From Musa acuminata AAA Group (lineage: Eukaryota > Streptophyta > Magnoliopsida > Zingiberales > Musaceae): a stretch of DNA of 64,000 nucleotides. Below are positions 31,861-42,708 of the stretch, in pieces (the first letter of the stretch is position 1; the number at the start of each line of letters is the position of its first letter). The notes beneath the pieces are model-generated. The model was not told the origin of the DNA. It saw nothing but the letters and a program-made list of their open reading frames with translations, and made no database searches. The stretch lies in contig NC_088331.1 of the NCBI RefSeq assembly GCF_036884655.1, forward strand, positions 19,802,001 to 19,866,000, read 5' to 3'. The position numbers and the translations under genes are program-made.

Positions 31861-34142
31861 TTACGGTACATGCACTAGCCGGCTACGCAAACGATGAAAG
31901 TTGGAGGCCTTCTAAAACAATAGCAGATCACTGTTCTCATCGACACAGGCAACACTAATAACTTTCTGAATAGTAAGGTTACTGCTCGGATGGCACTGCA
32001 TATTGAAGGTGTTGAATCTCGAATTTTGATGATGAAACTAATTGATTGTGTTTAGATGTTTAACTGCATTTTGAGTGATGCAGGTCTACTCGATCAGGAT
32101 TAGACAGTTAACGCAGGAAGAATTGACGTTGCGCCGGAGGAGATCACGTTAGGATATTGGATGGCAGAAGGCTTCGGACGTCGGGCATCGGGCCAAGAGT
32201 GGAATTGCGCCAAGGATATCGGGGTTGTGGAGGTCAACCGCCGATTGGGCAACAAGCCGCAAGAGAGGATGATGCTCCGAAGAATCGGACAAAGTGCCAA
32301 CCAATAACGTGCCGGGCAACAGAATGTCAATTCGCTTTGTAATAATTGTCTAGATCGGAGTAGAGTTTTGGCTTGTGTGTGCAGGATTAACTACGATAAT
32401 GATAAAGACATAAAGCGAAACAAAGTGTCAGAGTCAAGCGCGAAGGATTTGTCGTGAGTTCGAGAGTTCGACGGAAGTCCGAAGGTTCATCGGGAATGCT
32501 GCCGGAACTAGCCGAGAATGAGTAGGGAGCTTGCCGAAGGGTTTTTCGGAAGCTCGCCGGAAGGTTCGTTGGAAGTTCGCGGAGCTCACCAAGAAAGATC
32601 GGAGCTTGCCGAAGAAGCTCGTTGGAACTCGCCAAGATCAAATCATGAAGTCTAGGAGCTTGCCGGGAGTCTGTAGAATGGTTTCCGAGAGTTTATCGGA
32701 AGACCGCCGAAAGTTCGTCGGAAGCTCGCCGGAAGAAGTCTTGACTTGTAGACTTTGTAATAGCTTAGGAAATGTCTTTAAATTCATAGTTAGCATGTTA
32801 ATTAAGGTTAGGATTAGGTGTTAATCCTATAACCCAAGTAGGGACCAACTAGGCCCAAAATTAGACTTGGTTTGGGCTGGACTTAAAGCCTAACCAGTGA
32901 ACCGAAGTGTCTGGTGGTGGCACCGCCCAGCACCCGAGAGCCAGGCGGTGGCACCGCCAATACACTATCAGTGTCAGCCACTGACAAGCGGTGGCACCGC
33001 CACTGACAGGCGGTGGCACCGCCAGAATCGGGAACCAAAGAGAATTCAAATTTTGAAGCCTAAATTTGAATCCTCTTGAGGCCTATAAATACCCCTCAAT
33101 TCTCAGCTGAGAGAATAACTTTTTGAGAAGCAATAGATTGAGAAAAAGGTCTTAGAAAAGTCTTAGCAAGTCTTGTTTTCAATTTGTTAGAGTGTTCACC
33201 TCCTTCTTTCTTACTGAAAATTTGTAAGAGTGTAAACCGCTTGTAAAAGGTTTGTAAGAGGGGTATTTGTCCTTCCCCTTCAAGAGATTTGCTAGTGGAA
33301 GGTGGGAGCCTCATCGAAGAGGGCCTCGCAAGTGGATGTAGGTCATTTGACCGAACCACTTTAAAATTGGCGTGATCTCTGGTTTGCATTTTCTTATTGC
33401 TATTTACATTACTGCAAACCTTCTTACGTGCTTTATTTCCTCATTACCTTTGCTGCACACCTTTCCGAACACGCGTTCAAGTTAAGCTTTTCAAGTTCAA
33501 TTTTTATCGTACGAAAGATTTGTCCAAAATCGACGTTTTAATCTGCTGCACTAATTCACCCCCTCCCTCTTAGTGCCGCTTCGATCCTAATAGAAGGTTG
33601 CAGCAAGTTCGATGTAAAGGTTCTGACGGTAGAATCCTAAAGTGTGACCAAAGATGCCCGTAGGTGAAACTATTACTACAAGACCAAGAAATTATCACCG
33701 ATTTCTTCCTCCTACCAATTGATGACTATGAGGTCGTGCTTGGTATAAAATGGCTGACTACACTAGGTGATGTCTCTTGGAACTTTTTCAAATTAATTAT
33801 GAAATTCTATTGTAAGGGCAAATAGATCATCCTACGCGGGAAGCGCGGAAGCAACGTAACCATCGTTTCGACCCAACGAATGGAGAAAGTTTAGCACAAG
33901 GTAAATGGTGGCTTTTTGATGCATCTTAGCACCTAAAGGGGAAGAAAATAGAAATTGAAGATCAAAATCTTGCTCAATTGCTTACTGAATTTGCCGACAT
34001 TTTTGCTGAACCGTGCGGTCTTCCTCCTTCTCAACAACATGACCATCGAATTCCAATCCTTCTGGGCAAGCCACCAGTGAACACTCAACCTTACTAATAT
34101 CCTCACTTCTAGAAAGATGAAATTGAAAAGATCATAAAGGAG
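31861..34142 (+). pseudogene. G1 protease region, split by a solo LTR
   Basis: The protease site reads IDTGNTNNFLNS near 31938 (DTGS in G2). After removing 32010-33592 the frame resumes with sequence matching G2's NCSRFDIKVTD region and continues to the RT start with many stops. It has no intact ORF. Confidence 0.8.
32010..33592 (+). repeat. Solo Sirevirus-like LTR with GAAGG duplication
   Basis: This 1583-bp LTR runs from TGTTGAATCTCG to GATCCTAATA. Its GGCGGTGGCACCGCC repeats are at 32910-33025, TATAAATA is near 33085 and the C-rich end is at 33558-33570. It is flanked by GAAGG at 32005-32009 and 33593-33597. Internal sequence is absent, so it is a recombinant solo LTR. Its closest LTRs are those of K. 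Confidence 0.93.
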
Positions 34143-35928
34143 ATGCTTGAAATAGGGGTGATTCGGCCAAGTTGCAGCCCCTATTCCTCGCCGATACTAC
34201 TTGTACGCAAGAAGAATGGAACTTGGCGGATGTGCATCGACGACCAAGCTTTAAATAGCATCACCGTCAAGGACAAGTACCCAATACCAGTGGTAGATGA
34301 ACTTTTTGATGAATTAAAAGGAGCTCAAGTCTTCACGAAGTTGGACCTCCGATCCGGTTACCACCAAATTCCAAAAACTGCATTCTGCACACATGATGGC
34401 CATTATGAATTCTTAGTAATGCCTTTTGGACTCACTAATACTCCTTCAACTTTTCAAAGTCTCATGAACGATATTTTTTGAAGGTTTCTTCATAAATTTG
34501 TGCTAGTATTTTTCGATGATATTCTCATTTACAACCCTTCTCTTAAGACTTACTTTCAGCATTTACGGATTATTTTGATGATCCTTCAGGAGAATACTCT
34601 TTTGTTAAGAAACTAAAGTGCACCTTTCTCTAGCAAAAAGTAGAGTACCTTGGGCACATAATATCAGAAGAAAGAGTGGTAGTAGACCCAACAAAAATTG
34701 AGGCAATGCAAGGCTGGCCGAAACCTACAAATGTGAAATTACTACGTGGGTTCCTTGGACTAACAGGCTATTACCGAAAATTTGTTAAGGACTATGGGAA
34801 GATCAGTGCACCACTCACTTCTCTACTGAAAAAAGATGCTTTCCAATGGTCGAACAAAGCCTCTACTGCCTTCGACAAACTTAAGGCAGCCATGACAACG
34901 ACGCCGGTGCTTGCGTTACCAGATTTCAACCGACCCTTCATCATTGAGGCCGACGCATCTGGAGTTGGAATTGGAGCGGTTCTCATGCAAGATGGTCGAC
35001 CACTCGCATACACTAGCAAGGCATTATCTCCCTCCCATCAAAACATGTCAGTATATGATAAGGAGATGCTCGCCATTGTACACGCAATAACGAGGTGGAG
35101 ACCCTACCTGATCGGTCGACGATTTCAAATTAAAACCGACCATAGAAGCCTCAAGTACTTTCTGGAGCAAAAGATATCATCCAATGAGCAGTAAAAATGA
35201 GTAACAAACTTCTTGAATTTGATTATGAAATTATTTACAAAAAGGGGAAAGAAAACGTTGTTGCAGATGCACTCTCACGGCTACCTGAGCAAGCTAAGGT
35301 TTCAGCCATCTCCCTTCCTACCACCAGTCTCTTCGAGGACATTAGGAAAGAATGGAAAAAGGATCCAGAGATCAGCAACATCATAAAAAAATTGGAGGAG
35401 GATCCAAGTGCAATAGCCCACTATACTTGGGATTCGAGGGATCTACGCTACAAAGGTTGCATTGTGCTTATACCTGACTCCCCTTGCATCACAATCATCC
35501 TGCATGAAATGCACTCTATACCTTTAGTAGGGCACTCTGGATTCCTGAGAACCTACAAAAGTGTGAAGCAAAATTTTTATTGGAGAGGGATGAAAAAAAT
35601 TATTGCTGAATATGTGGCACAATGTGATGTATGTCAACAGCACAAGAGTGAAACTGTGGCAAATCCAAGAAAGCTACAACTACTACCTATACCGGACTCA
35701 GTATGGACTGACATCTCCATGGACTTCATTGAAGGGCTGCCACCTTCCAAAGGTAAAAGCATAATTCTCGTGGTGGTTGATCGACTTACAAAATATGCTC
35801 ATTTTTGTGCTGTGAGAAACCCCTACACTACTACTAGTATTACACAAATTTTTATAGAAAATATTGTTAAACTGCATGGGATGCCAAGGTCCATTGTAAG
35901 TGATCATGATAGGATCTTCACTAGTAAA
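34143..35928 (+). pseudogene. G1 reverse transcriptase, RNase H and integrase N-terminal part
   Basis: 34143-34481 carries RT fingers and palm ([30 protein letters not shown]). The catalytic box survives as FFDDILIY near 34512 after a stop. 34676-35194 holds the RT thumb and RNase H (IIEADASGVGIGAV, YDKEMLAIVHA, TDHRSLKYF). 35197-35928 holds the end of RNase H, the integrase HHCC (GHSGF...CDVCQQHK) and two catalytic Asp residues (DISMDFIEGLP and IVSDHDRIF). The integrase is split by element H after IFTSK and resumes at 45032. Confidence 0.9.
35924..35928 (+). repeat. Left target-site duplication of element H (GTAAA)
   Basis: GTAAA directly before the 5' LTR, repeated at 45032-45036 directly after the 3' LTR. 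Confidence 0.95.
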
Positions 35929-36454
35929 TGTTGAATCTCGGATTTTGATGATGAGGTCAATTGTCATTTGTTATCTAATCTATGTGTTGAGATAAGTGTG
36001 CAGGATTAACTACGATGAGAGTAAGACAAGCAGCAGGAGTTGCGCCGGAGTCAAGATCATGATCACGTTGGGAGTTCGAGAGTTCGACGGAAGTTCGGAC
36101 GGTCGTCGGAGGTTCAGAGAGAACAGATCCGAGAAGTCCAGAAGCTTGCCAAGCGAAGCTCGTCGGAACTCGCCAAGTGGATCGTCGCAAAGTCCAGGAG
36201 TATGCCGGATGTCCGCAGAAGGATCACCGAGGGTTATCGGTTGATCGACGGAAGTTGGCAGGAAACTCGCCGGAAGAAGCGATTGACGCATCGGAGCAAG
36301 CTGCAGAAGTTGTCTTAGAGATAATCGTAGTTAGCACGATGATTAAGCATGAAAATGGGAGGTGATCCCATTAGCTTAATCTTGGGGCAATTGGGCCCCT
36401 GAAAAGATTCAAAGTGGGTCGAATGGAGTGAACCATTCGGACCCTGATTGCACC

Positions 36455-37030
36455 AGGAGGTGCAACCGCCCCAGCCAGGAGGTGCAACCGCCTGGGCTGT
36501 GGGGTTGAGAGGTGCAACCGCCCCAGCCAGGAGGTGCAACCGCCTGGGCTGTGGGGCTGGGAGGTGCAACCGCCCCAGCCAGGAGGTGCAACCGCCAGGG
36601 CTGCACGGCTGGGAGGTGCAACCGCCCCAGCCAAGAGGTTGCACCGCCAGAGCTCAAGTTCCGAGCTCTGCCAGGCGATGCAACCACCAAGCTCAGTCTT
36701 CGAGCTTTGGCAGAGTGGTGCATCAGCCTGAGCTCAGTCTCGAGCTTTGCCAGGTGATGCATTCACCAAGCTCAGTCTTCGAGCTCTGGCAGAATGGTGC
36801 ATCAGCTTGAGCTCAGTTTGGAGCTCTGCCAAGTGATGCAACCACCGAGCTCAGATTTCGAGCTCTGCCAGGTGATGCAACCACCAAGCTCAGTCTTCGA
36901 GCTCTGCCAGGTGATGCAACCATCGAGCTCAGTCTTCGAGCTCTGGCAGAGAGAAGCAATCGGCAGAGCTCAGTCTTCGAGCTCTACCAGGCGGTGCCAC
37001 CTCTCCAGTCGAGAGGTGCAACCGCCTGAT
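36455..37030 (+). repeat. U3 repeat clusters in element H LTR
   Basis: The first cluster has about eight GGTGCAACCGCC units alternating with CCAGCCAGGA or GGGCTGTGGGG spacers. The second has CTCAGTCTTCGAGCTCTGCCAG units of about 40 bases. Both lie upstream of the TATA box. The same arrangement is at 43235-43810 in the 3' LTR. The ORFs that span them in several frames are artefacts of the repeat. Confidence 0.85.
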
Positions 37031-37095
37031 CCCAGAATTCTGGGATTTGATCGATTTGATCGTTTTGAGCTCGAATTTTGAATTGGGTTGGGGCC

Positions 37096-37103
37096 TATAA
37101 ATA
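37096..37103 (+). promoter_or_regulatory. LTR TATA box, element H 5' LTR
   Basis: TATAAATA in GGGGCCTATAAATACCCC. The copy in the 3' LTR is at 43876-43883. It is placed just after the GC-rich U3 repeats, as in every family LTR here. Confidence 0.7.
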
Positions 37104-37789
37104 CCCCACCCATTCAGCACTGAAAAGACACAGACCCATACCGAAATTGTGATCTTTTCTGTGATTCTAAAGAGCTCAAAAGTGTTGTAAAGCCTTTAAG
37201 TCTCCTCCTTCTGTTCTTCAAGTTTTCAATTGTAAAGTGAGGAGAGAAAGGTCTGTAAAGGTTGTCTCCTAAGCCTGCCAAAAGGAGAGAAACTGTAAGA
37301 GGGAAGTTTGGCCTTCGCCCATTGAAGGAAGGCACCTAGTTGACGTCGGCAACCTCATCGGTGGAGGAAGCCAAAAGTGGAGTAGGTCAAGTCTGACCGA
37401 ACCACTCTAAATCTCTGGTTTGCGTTTAATTTCGAGCACTTTATCATTACTGCAAACCTCCCTCATCACTACTGCTCTCTGCGATTTCACGAACAATTTC
37501 GAGCACTTTTTCATACATTACAGTTTACGTTTACGTTTGATTCTGCAGAACTGTTTTCCGCGCTTTTACGAACGAGCTTCCTTACAGTTTACGCTTACAT
37601 TTTAATCCTATTGATAACTGCAATCTGTCCTCTACGATTTTACGAACGAGTTTCAACATTTAGACGTAAAACTGCATTCAGACGTAAATCGGCTTTCTTC
37701 GCCCAATCATCAGATTTCAGTTCACGTTTACGTCTTGGTTTGAACTGCATACTGCCTTCTGCGAGTATACAAACGAGTTTCAAAGTTTA

Positions 37790-38130
37790 GACGTAAATCT
37801 GCGTCTAACTGCGTTTAGACGTAAATCTGCGTTTAGACGTAAAACTGCGTTTAGACGTAAAACTGCGTTTAGACGTAAAACTGCGTTTAGACGTAAAACT
37901 GCGTTTAGACGTAAATCTGCGTTTAGACGTAAAACTACGTTTAGACGTAAAACTGCGTTAAGACGTAAATCTGCGTTTAGACGTAAATCTGCATTTAGAC
38001 GTAAATCTGAGTTTAGACGCAAAACTGCGCTTAGACGCAAAACTGCGCTTAAACGCAATCTGCGCTTAGACGCAAAACTGCGCTTAGACGCAATCTGCGC
38101 TTAGACGCAAACTGCACTTAGATACAAACT
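37790..38130 (+). repeat. Tandem array of an 18-bp unit in element H LTR
   Basis: About 19 copies of GTTTAGACGTAAAACTGC and variants. The first part uses ACGTAAA and the last third ACGCAAA, so two sub-arrays are visible. It lies downstream of the TATA box and so inside the RNA. The 3' LTR copy at 44570-44910 has one substitution. LTRs of K, J and the solo LTR lack it. Confidence 0.92.
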
Positions 38131-38253
38131 GAGAATTTGCTTTTGCATCATAATAGTTTTTGAACGAACGCAGCTTTTGGTTTTTAATTTATTATAAGAT
38201 TTCCGCTGCACTAATTCACCCCCCCCCCTCTTAGTGCTCTCGATCCTAACAAT

Positions 38254-38265
38254 TGGTATCAGAGC
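38254..38265 (+). other. tRNA-Met primer-binding site, element H
   Basis: TGGTATCAGAGC two bases after the LTR end. It is perfect compared with the plant copia consensus, which supports recent competence for reverse transcription. Confidence 0.92.
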
Positions 38266-38301
38266 AAGGTTAACTCTCTAAAGGATTAAAACCCAAGAGA
38301 G

Positions 38302-39885
38302 ATGGCATACGTCGGAAACCAAGAGGGGCATTCAATTACACGTCCACCCATGTTCAGTGGAACGGACTACACTTACTGGAAGACCCGAATGAGGATCTTT
38401 CTTATTTCTATGGATTTAGAACTGTGGAACCTTGTTGAAAATGGATTTTCAAAATCTTCTCTTCCAATGATCGATTGGAACGATTTAGAGAAGAAGGCTT
38501 TCGCTCTTAATGCAAAGGCTATGAATGCCTTATTTTGCGCACTAGATAAAAACGAATTTAATCGTGTTTCAACTTGCGAAACTACTTTTGATATTTGGCA
38601 CACACTTGAAGTGACCCACGAGGGCACAAGTAGAGTGAAAGAGTCAAAAATCAATCTGTTGCTGCATTCTTTTGAACTTTTTCGAATGAAATCGAGTGAA
38701 ACCATTGGCGACATGTTTACCCGTTTCACGGATGTCGTCAACGGTTTAAAAGGTCTCGGAAAGAGCTTTTCGGATTTTGAGCTTGTTAATAAGATACTAA
38801 GATCCCTTCCTAAGAGTTGGGATCCTAAAGTCACCGCCATTCAAGAGGCAAAAGATCTGCAAAATTTCCCTCTTGAAGAACTAATCGGGTCATTAATGAC
38901 CTACGAAATGACCTGCAAAGCTCATGAAGAGCAAGAAGACATCCTTCCAAAGAACAGGAAGGATATGGCACTTAAAACTTCTGAATGCCACTTGAGAGAA
39001 AACTCAAGTGATGAGGATTGTGACGATGACTTGGCACTTTTGACAAGAAAGTTTAAAAAATTCTTCAAAAGAAACAAGTTTAAAAACGATGTGAAAAATA
39101 AACTTGAACCTAAGAAGGACTAAGTAATCTGCTATGAATGTAAAAAGCCGGGACATTACAAAAGTGATTGTCCCCAAGTCAAGAAAAGAACAACAAAGAA
39201 GAAGGCGCTCCAAGCAACATGGGATGATTCGAGCGCATCCGAGGAAGAAGAATCCAACACCGAGCAAGTTGCTCATTACGCCTTTATGGCCATCGAAGAG
39301 GAGGTAACGGATTTATTAGATGCTGATTTATCTTTCGATGAATTATTAAATGCCTTCCATGATTTATTTGATGAATGCAAAGTTATAAATAGAAAATACA
39401 AGTTGCTAAAAAGGGTACATGATAATCTTACTTGTGAGTTTAATAAGTTAAAAGTCGAACATCATGATAGTTTAAACTCATGTATCAAATGTCATGATTT
39501 AGAAACTATACAAAAAGAAAACTTGCTGCTTAAGGACACCTTGAAGAAATTCGAGGTTGGTAGCAAGTCATTAAACATGATCCTTACAAACAAGGGTCAT
39601 GCTCCCAAAAGAAGTGGGATTGGATTTGTGAGGAGTCCTCACCGAAATCCAACTACCTTTGTAAAAGGTCCCATCTTACACGTTCAACACCAAACCAAGT
39701 GCAACTTTTGTTGCAAATCTGGACACAAGACACATTGTTGTCCATTCAAGAAAATAAGTCCAAACAAATTAATTTGGGTTCCTAAAGGAACCATGATAAA
39801 CTCTATGCAACATGATAGAAAATGTAGATCTATTTATGAGGCACCCAAAAGCAAATGGATTCCTAAAGATCATCCGTTCCTATAA
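38302..39885 (+). CDS. Element H gag (527 codons, one nonsense codon)
   Basis: The start MAYVGNQEGHS follows the primer site and leader. The UBN2-type gag fold is in the first roughly 205 residues. The knuckle CYECKKPGHYKSDC comes just after TAA 39121-39123, which replaces the Gln codon present in A and K. The frame is then open again through the coiled-coil-prone region and a complete second knuckle CNFCCKSGHKTHCC to TAA 39883-39885. It is closely similar to element A gag. With the nonsense codon a 273-residue product lacking both knuckles would be made. Packaging could rely on gag from another copy or on readthrough. Confidence 0.92.
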
Positions 39886-40377
39886 AAACATTGAAAGTCT
39901 AGGCCGGAGCAAGAAATAATGTTCTGCTCCTTGACTCTCAATGATCATAAAATCAAAAAGGAACTCGCAACGCTTAAGTAACGAGTGGAAGCTATGAAAT
40001 CACAAATACGATACAATTAGAAACATATGATATCCAAATTCACATACCCCTGATCTTCAAAACCTGTTCATCTACGAATTAATTCTTGTAGAAACTAAAC
40101 ATGTCATAAAAGGGACACCAAACAAACATTCGTATGCACGTTAAAAGATCTATCTTACAAAGAGCTTCTTTCTTAAATAAAAACTCATACGAAATCATGT
40201 AACAAACATCAATTGCTCTGAAACTCTCCTCAAGGCAAAGGCTCCCTAAATCAAAACATCAAGAATCCTTCCTTCTCTTGAAGATTTCACAAAGGTACTC
40301 TCTAAGAAGCTCTTAAAATTCTGTTTTGTTCTTCATTTACTTTAGCTCATCATCATCCCTCTAAAACAGCAGTAGTA
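39886..40377 (+). other. Spacer between gag and ORF2 in element H
   Basis: It is noncoding. The first 40 bases weakly recall the protease upstream sequence (CTAGGCCGGAGCAAG compared with CAAGCTAGGAGCAAG in A, B and K). The junction with foreign sequence therefore lies just after the gag stop. The remainder matches nothing else in the window. Confidence 0.6.
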
Positions 40378-41493
40378 ATGGGATCTAGAAGATCCTCAAG
40401 GGACAAGGGAAAGAGGAGAGTAGTAGAAGAGTTTGATCTCACTCTTTTTGATTCCAAAAACCATGCTGAAAAATTTCTCTCCTTCGAACTAAGAAGCATT
40501 AATAAGGGAAAATATGTAGATCTGAATGAACTAAGAGATGTAGAGACTATCCATTGGTTTGCAAACCTTAATCTACTTCCCATTTTGCAGATCAATGAAC
40601 CCATTTATCCTAGACTGGTTAGATTGTTTTATAACAACATGCAAAAAGATGATGAAGAAAGGATATCAACCTATCTCTTAGGACAACACATTTCAATCAC
40701 TGATAGATTCATTTGTGATATGATAGGTATTCCCATGAAAAGCATAGGACTTTACTTCAGAGGATCATGGGATGAAAAAACTATTGAAACATCCTACGTT
40801 GAAGCCTTAGGAACAATCCTTGCCAATCCTAACGTAGAATCTATTCCTAAAAGTTGTGAACATCTAATGCCCTTTAACACTAAGATACTTCATCATATCA
40901 TGACTAGTATAATTCTTCCTAAGCAATACCATCATGATGAAGTGAGTCAATTGGAATTAGGAATTATGTACCTAATTATGAAAGAACGTGACATTTGTCT
41001 TGGCTATCTGATCCAACAAAACATGTTGGAATTATCTACGAAAGATATGATGCTCCCATATGGTGGAATTATTACTAGAATAATGAAAGCTTACGACATT
41101 CAAATACCACTAGAAGAAGAAGTAATGAAATCAGATAGATACAGCATAATAAACAAAAATCTACTTTACCGACTAAGATGTCACTATAGAAACGGCAACT
41201 GGGTTAGAATGCCTAGAAGAACTAATCCCCCTGAACCTGAACCTGAACCAGAGCCGGAAACCCCAGTCTTTAGGAGTACCCACTCTCCTCCAATCTGTCC
41301 CTTTGAGGAAACACATCCGGTTGAGCAAACTCACACATCATCCATCGAAGATATCGGGATTCGGATGGACCGATTTGAGCAACGACAAGAATGGCTTGAA
41401 CTTCAACAAGATCAAATCCTAACCGAGCTACAACAAATCCATCGACAATTTGACTCTTTATTTAGGCACTTTAATCTTCCACCTCATGAATAA
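40378..41493 (+). CDS. Element H ORF2: 371-codon protein of the plant transposon-associated type
   Basis: It is not gag, protease, integrase, RT or RNase H. Residues 1-15 are basic (MGSRRSSRDKGKRR), suggesting nuclear localisation. Residues 70-245 form an alpha-helical domain with LVRLFYNNM, FICDMIGIP, LHHIMTSIILPK and MMLPYGGIITRIM. The wording recalls the family annotated in Pfam as putative plant transposon protein (PF20167, from memory). Residues 284-294 are a Pro-Glu repeat. Residues 325-365 look like a coiled coil (RFEQRQEWLELQQDQIL). No transmembrane segment is seen, so it is not env-like. The ORF is fully open. Its role is unknown. Confidence 0.8.
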   Translation: MGSRRSSRDKGKRRVVEEFDLTLFDSKNHAEKFLSFELRSINKGKYVDLNELRDVETIHWFANLNLLPILQINEPIYPRLVRLFYNNMQKDDEERISTYLLGQHISITDRFICDMIGIPMKSIGLYFRGSWDEKTIETSYVEALGTILANPNVESIPKSCEHLMPFNTKILHHIMTSIILPKQYHHDEVSQLELGIMYLIMKERDICLGYLIQQNMLELSTKDMMLPYGGIITRIMKAYDIQIPLEEEVMKSDRYSIINKNLLYRLRCHYRNGNWVRMPRRTNPPEPEPEPEPETPVFRSTHSPPICPFEETHPVEQTHTSSIEDIGIRMDRFEQRQEWLELQQDQILTELQQIHRQFDSLFRHFNLPPHE

Positions 41494-42708
41494 GCTTGTA
41501 TAAACATCTGATGTTTTTGATATGACATGTTGTAAACTCCTTATGTTATTCATGAAGGACTTTGTCTTTATGGTTACCTGATATGCTGTACATATGTTAC
41601 CCTGATATGGTTATCTCTGTCTGTGTAAGCATATTTGTAAACATCTCTCGTTGTTTATCTCGGTTTTTGCACTGAAACTAAAAAGGTTTAAAAGCCTATG
41701 CCTTGAAAATATGAAGCAACATACCAATGTAAGTTGATAAGTCAGCAGTATGACATTGATATGGTAGCTATTGCTAATATGATTGCTATCATGCCATGTA
41801 TCAAACAAAAATTTGCATCATACGAGCTGATATCTTACCATGTGATGCAATGCTACACTTGCTGAAATAAAAATCCTGCTATGCAATATGATATTGCACT
41901 TGAAATAATTGTGTTACTACATCAAAATTATTCGAATGCTATTACTATTACATGCCTTGACAACGCTTGATCAAATAACATGTTGCAAATTATGTGACAA
42001 ATATTTTTAAAATGCATGTAAGAAGTTCATTTTTCGGGTTGTATGCTAAAAATGGGATGTTCCCGTACACTCTTATGAAAACTCTTTGGAAAATGACTTT
42101 CCTCCGTCAAGCAAAAAAAAGGGAGATATATGTGTCATGACTTTCTTTATATGCTTGATAATGCTATCATGCTTTTTGTTGATGACGAAGGGGGAGAAAC
42201 ATATGAATTGATAAACATATGAATTGATAAACACTATGTCATAGCTGAACTGCCATAATCATATCTATGTCATAGTTGCAAATACTTGAGTGATGCTATA
42301 AACAATGTTATGCCATCCTTGCATCACCAAGAGATATGTGAACATGTACTATAGTTTGCATCATATCTTGATTTGATATTCTATAGAAAATGCAAACTTG
42401 CTAGACAATCTCAAATGTGAGCATCATGTAAAAAGTCCTTCGTTGCTTTATATGATTACATGATGAATAGTAACAAACACAAACTTGATGATGTATGTCA
42501 TGCCTTGACATAATTCGTGAAGAGATACATCATGATAGGCATCATGATGGGAGCATTGATAAGTTTAACTGATCTAACTTATCAATACGTCACTTGAATT
42601 CTTATGTCTTGAATTCAAGGTTGACTTATCTCAACTATGGCATATAGATAGGGGGAGTTAAGGATAACTCCTTTATCAATTGATTGCCATCATCAAAAAG
42701 GGGGAGAT
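41494..42708 (+). other. Element H 3' noncoding region with polypurine tracts
   Basis: It is AT-rich, with phrases shared with element A's 3' region. Purine tracts lie at 42113-42128, 42187-42199 (GAAGGGGGAGAAA) and 42695-42708 directly before the LTR. I see no gene. Confidence 0.75.
42695..42708 (+). other. Polypurine tract of element H
   Basis: AAAAAGGGGGAGAT abutting the 3' LTR start TGTTGAATC; intact plus-strand primer site. Confidence 0.9.

Larger units (their letters stand above)
35929..38251 (+). repeat. Element H 5' LTR (2323 bp)
   Basis: It runs from TGTTGAATCTCGG to GATCCTAACA. The parts in order are a U3 with a repeat cluster based on GAGGTGCAACCGCC (about 36455-36640) and GAGCTC-rich repeats (36650-36990), the TATA box at 37096-37103, the conserved block around 37260-37410, about 19 copies of an 18-bp repeat (37790-38130), and the C-rich end. 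Confidence 0.95.

Noticed and set aside
37780..38058. 92-codon minus-strand ORF made of a six-residue repeat (RLNAVL)
   Set aside because: An 18-bp repeat is a multiple of three and keeps any stop-free frame open. The ORF is antisense to the LTR transcript.
37780..38120. CRISPR-like array of short direct repeats
   Set aside because: The 18-bp units are contiguous with no unique spacers, lie inside an LTR of a plant retrotransposon and are duplicated with it.
38254..38265. tRNA gene fragments at the TGGTATCAGAGC sites
   Set aside because: Each is only a primer-binding site next to an LTR end, with no tRNA body around it.
40378..41493. ORF2 as an env-like protein
   Set aside because: I see no signal peptide or transmembrane segment. 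The sequence is polar with a coiled coil and resembles a different plant repeat-associated family.
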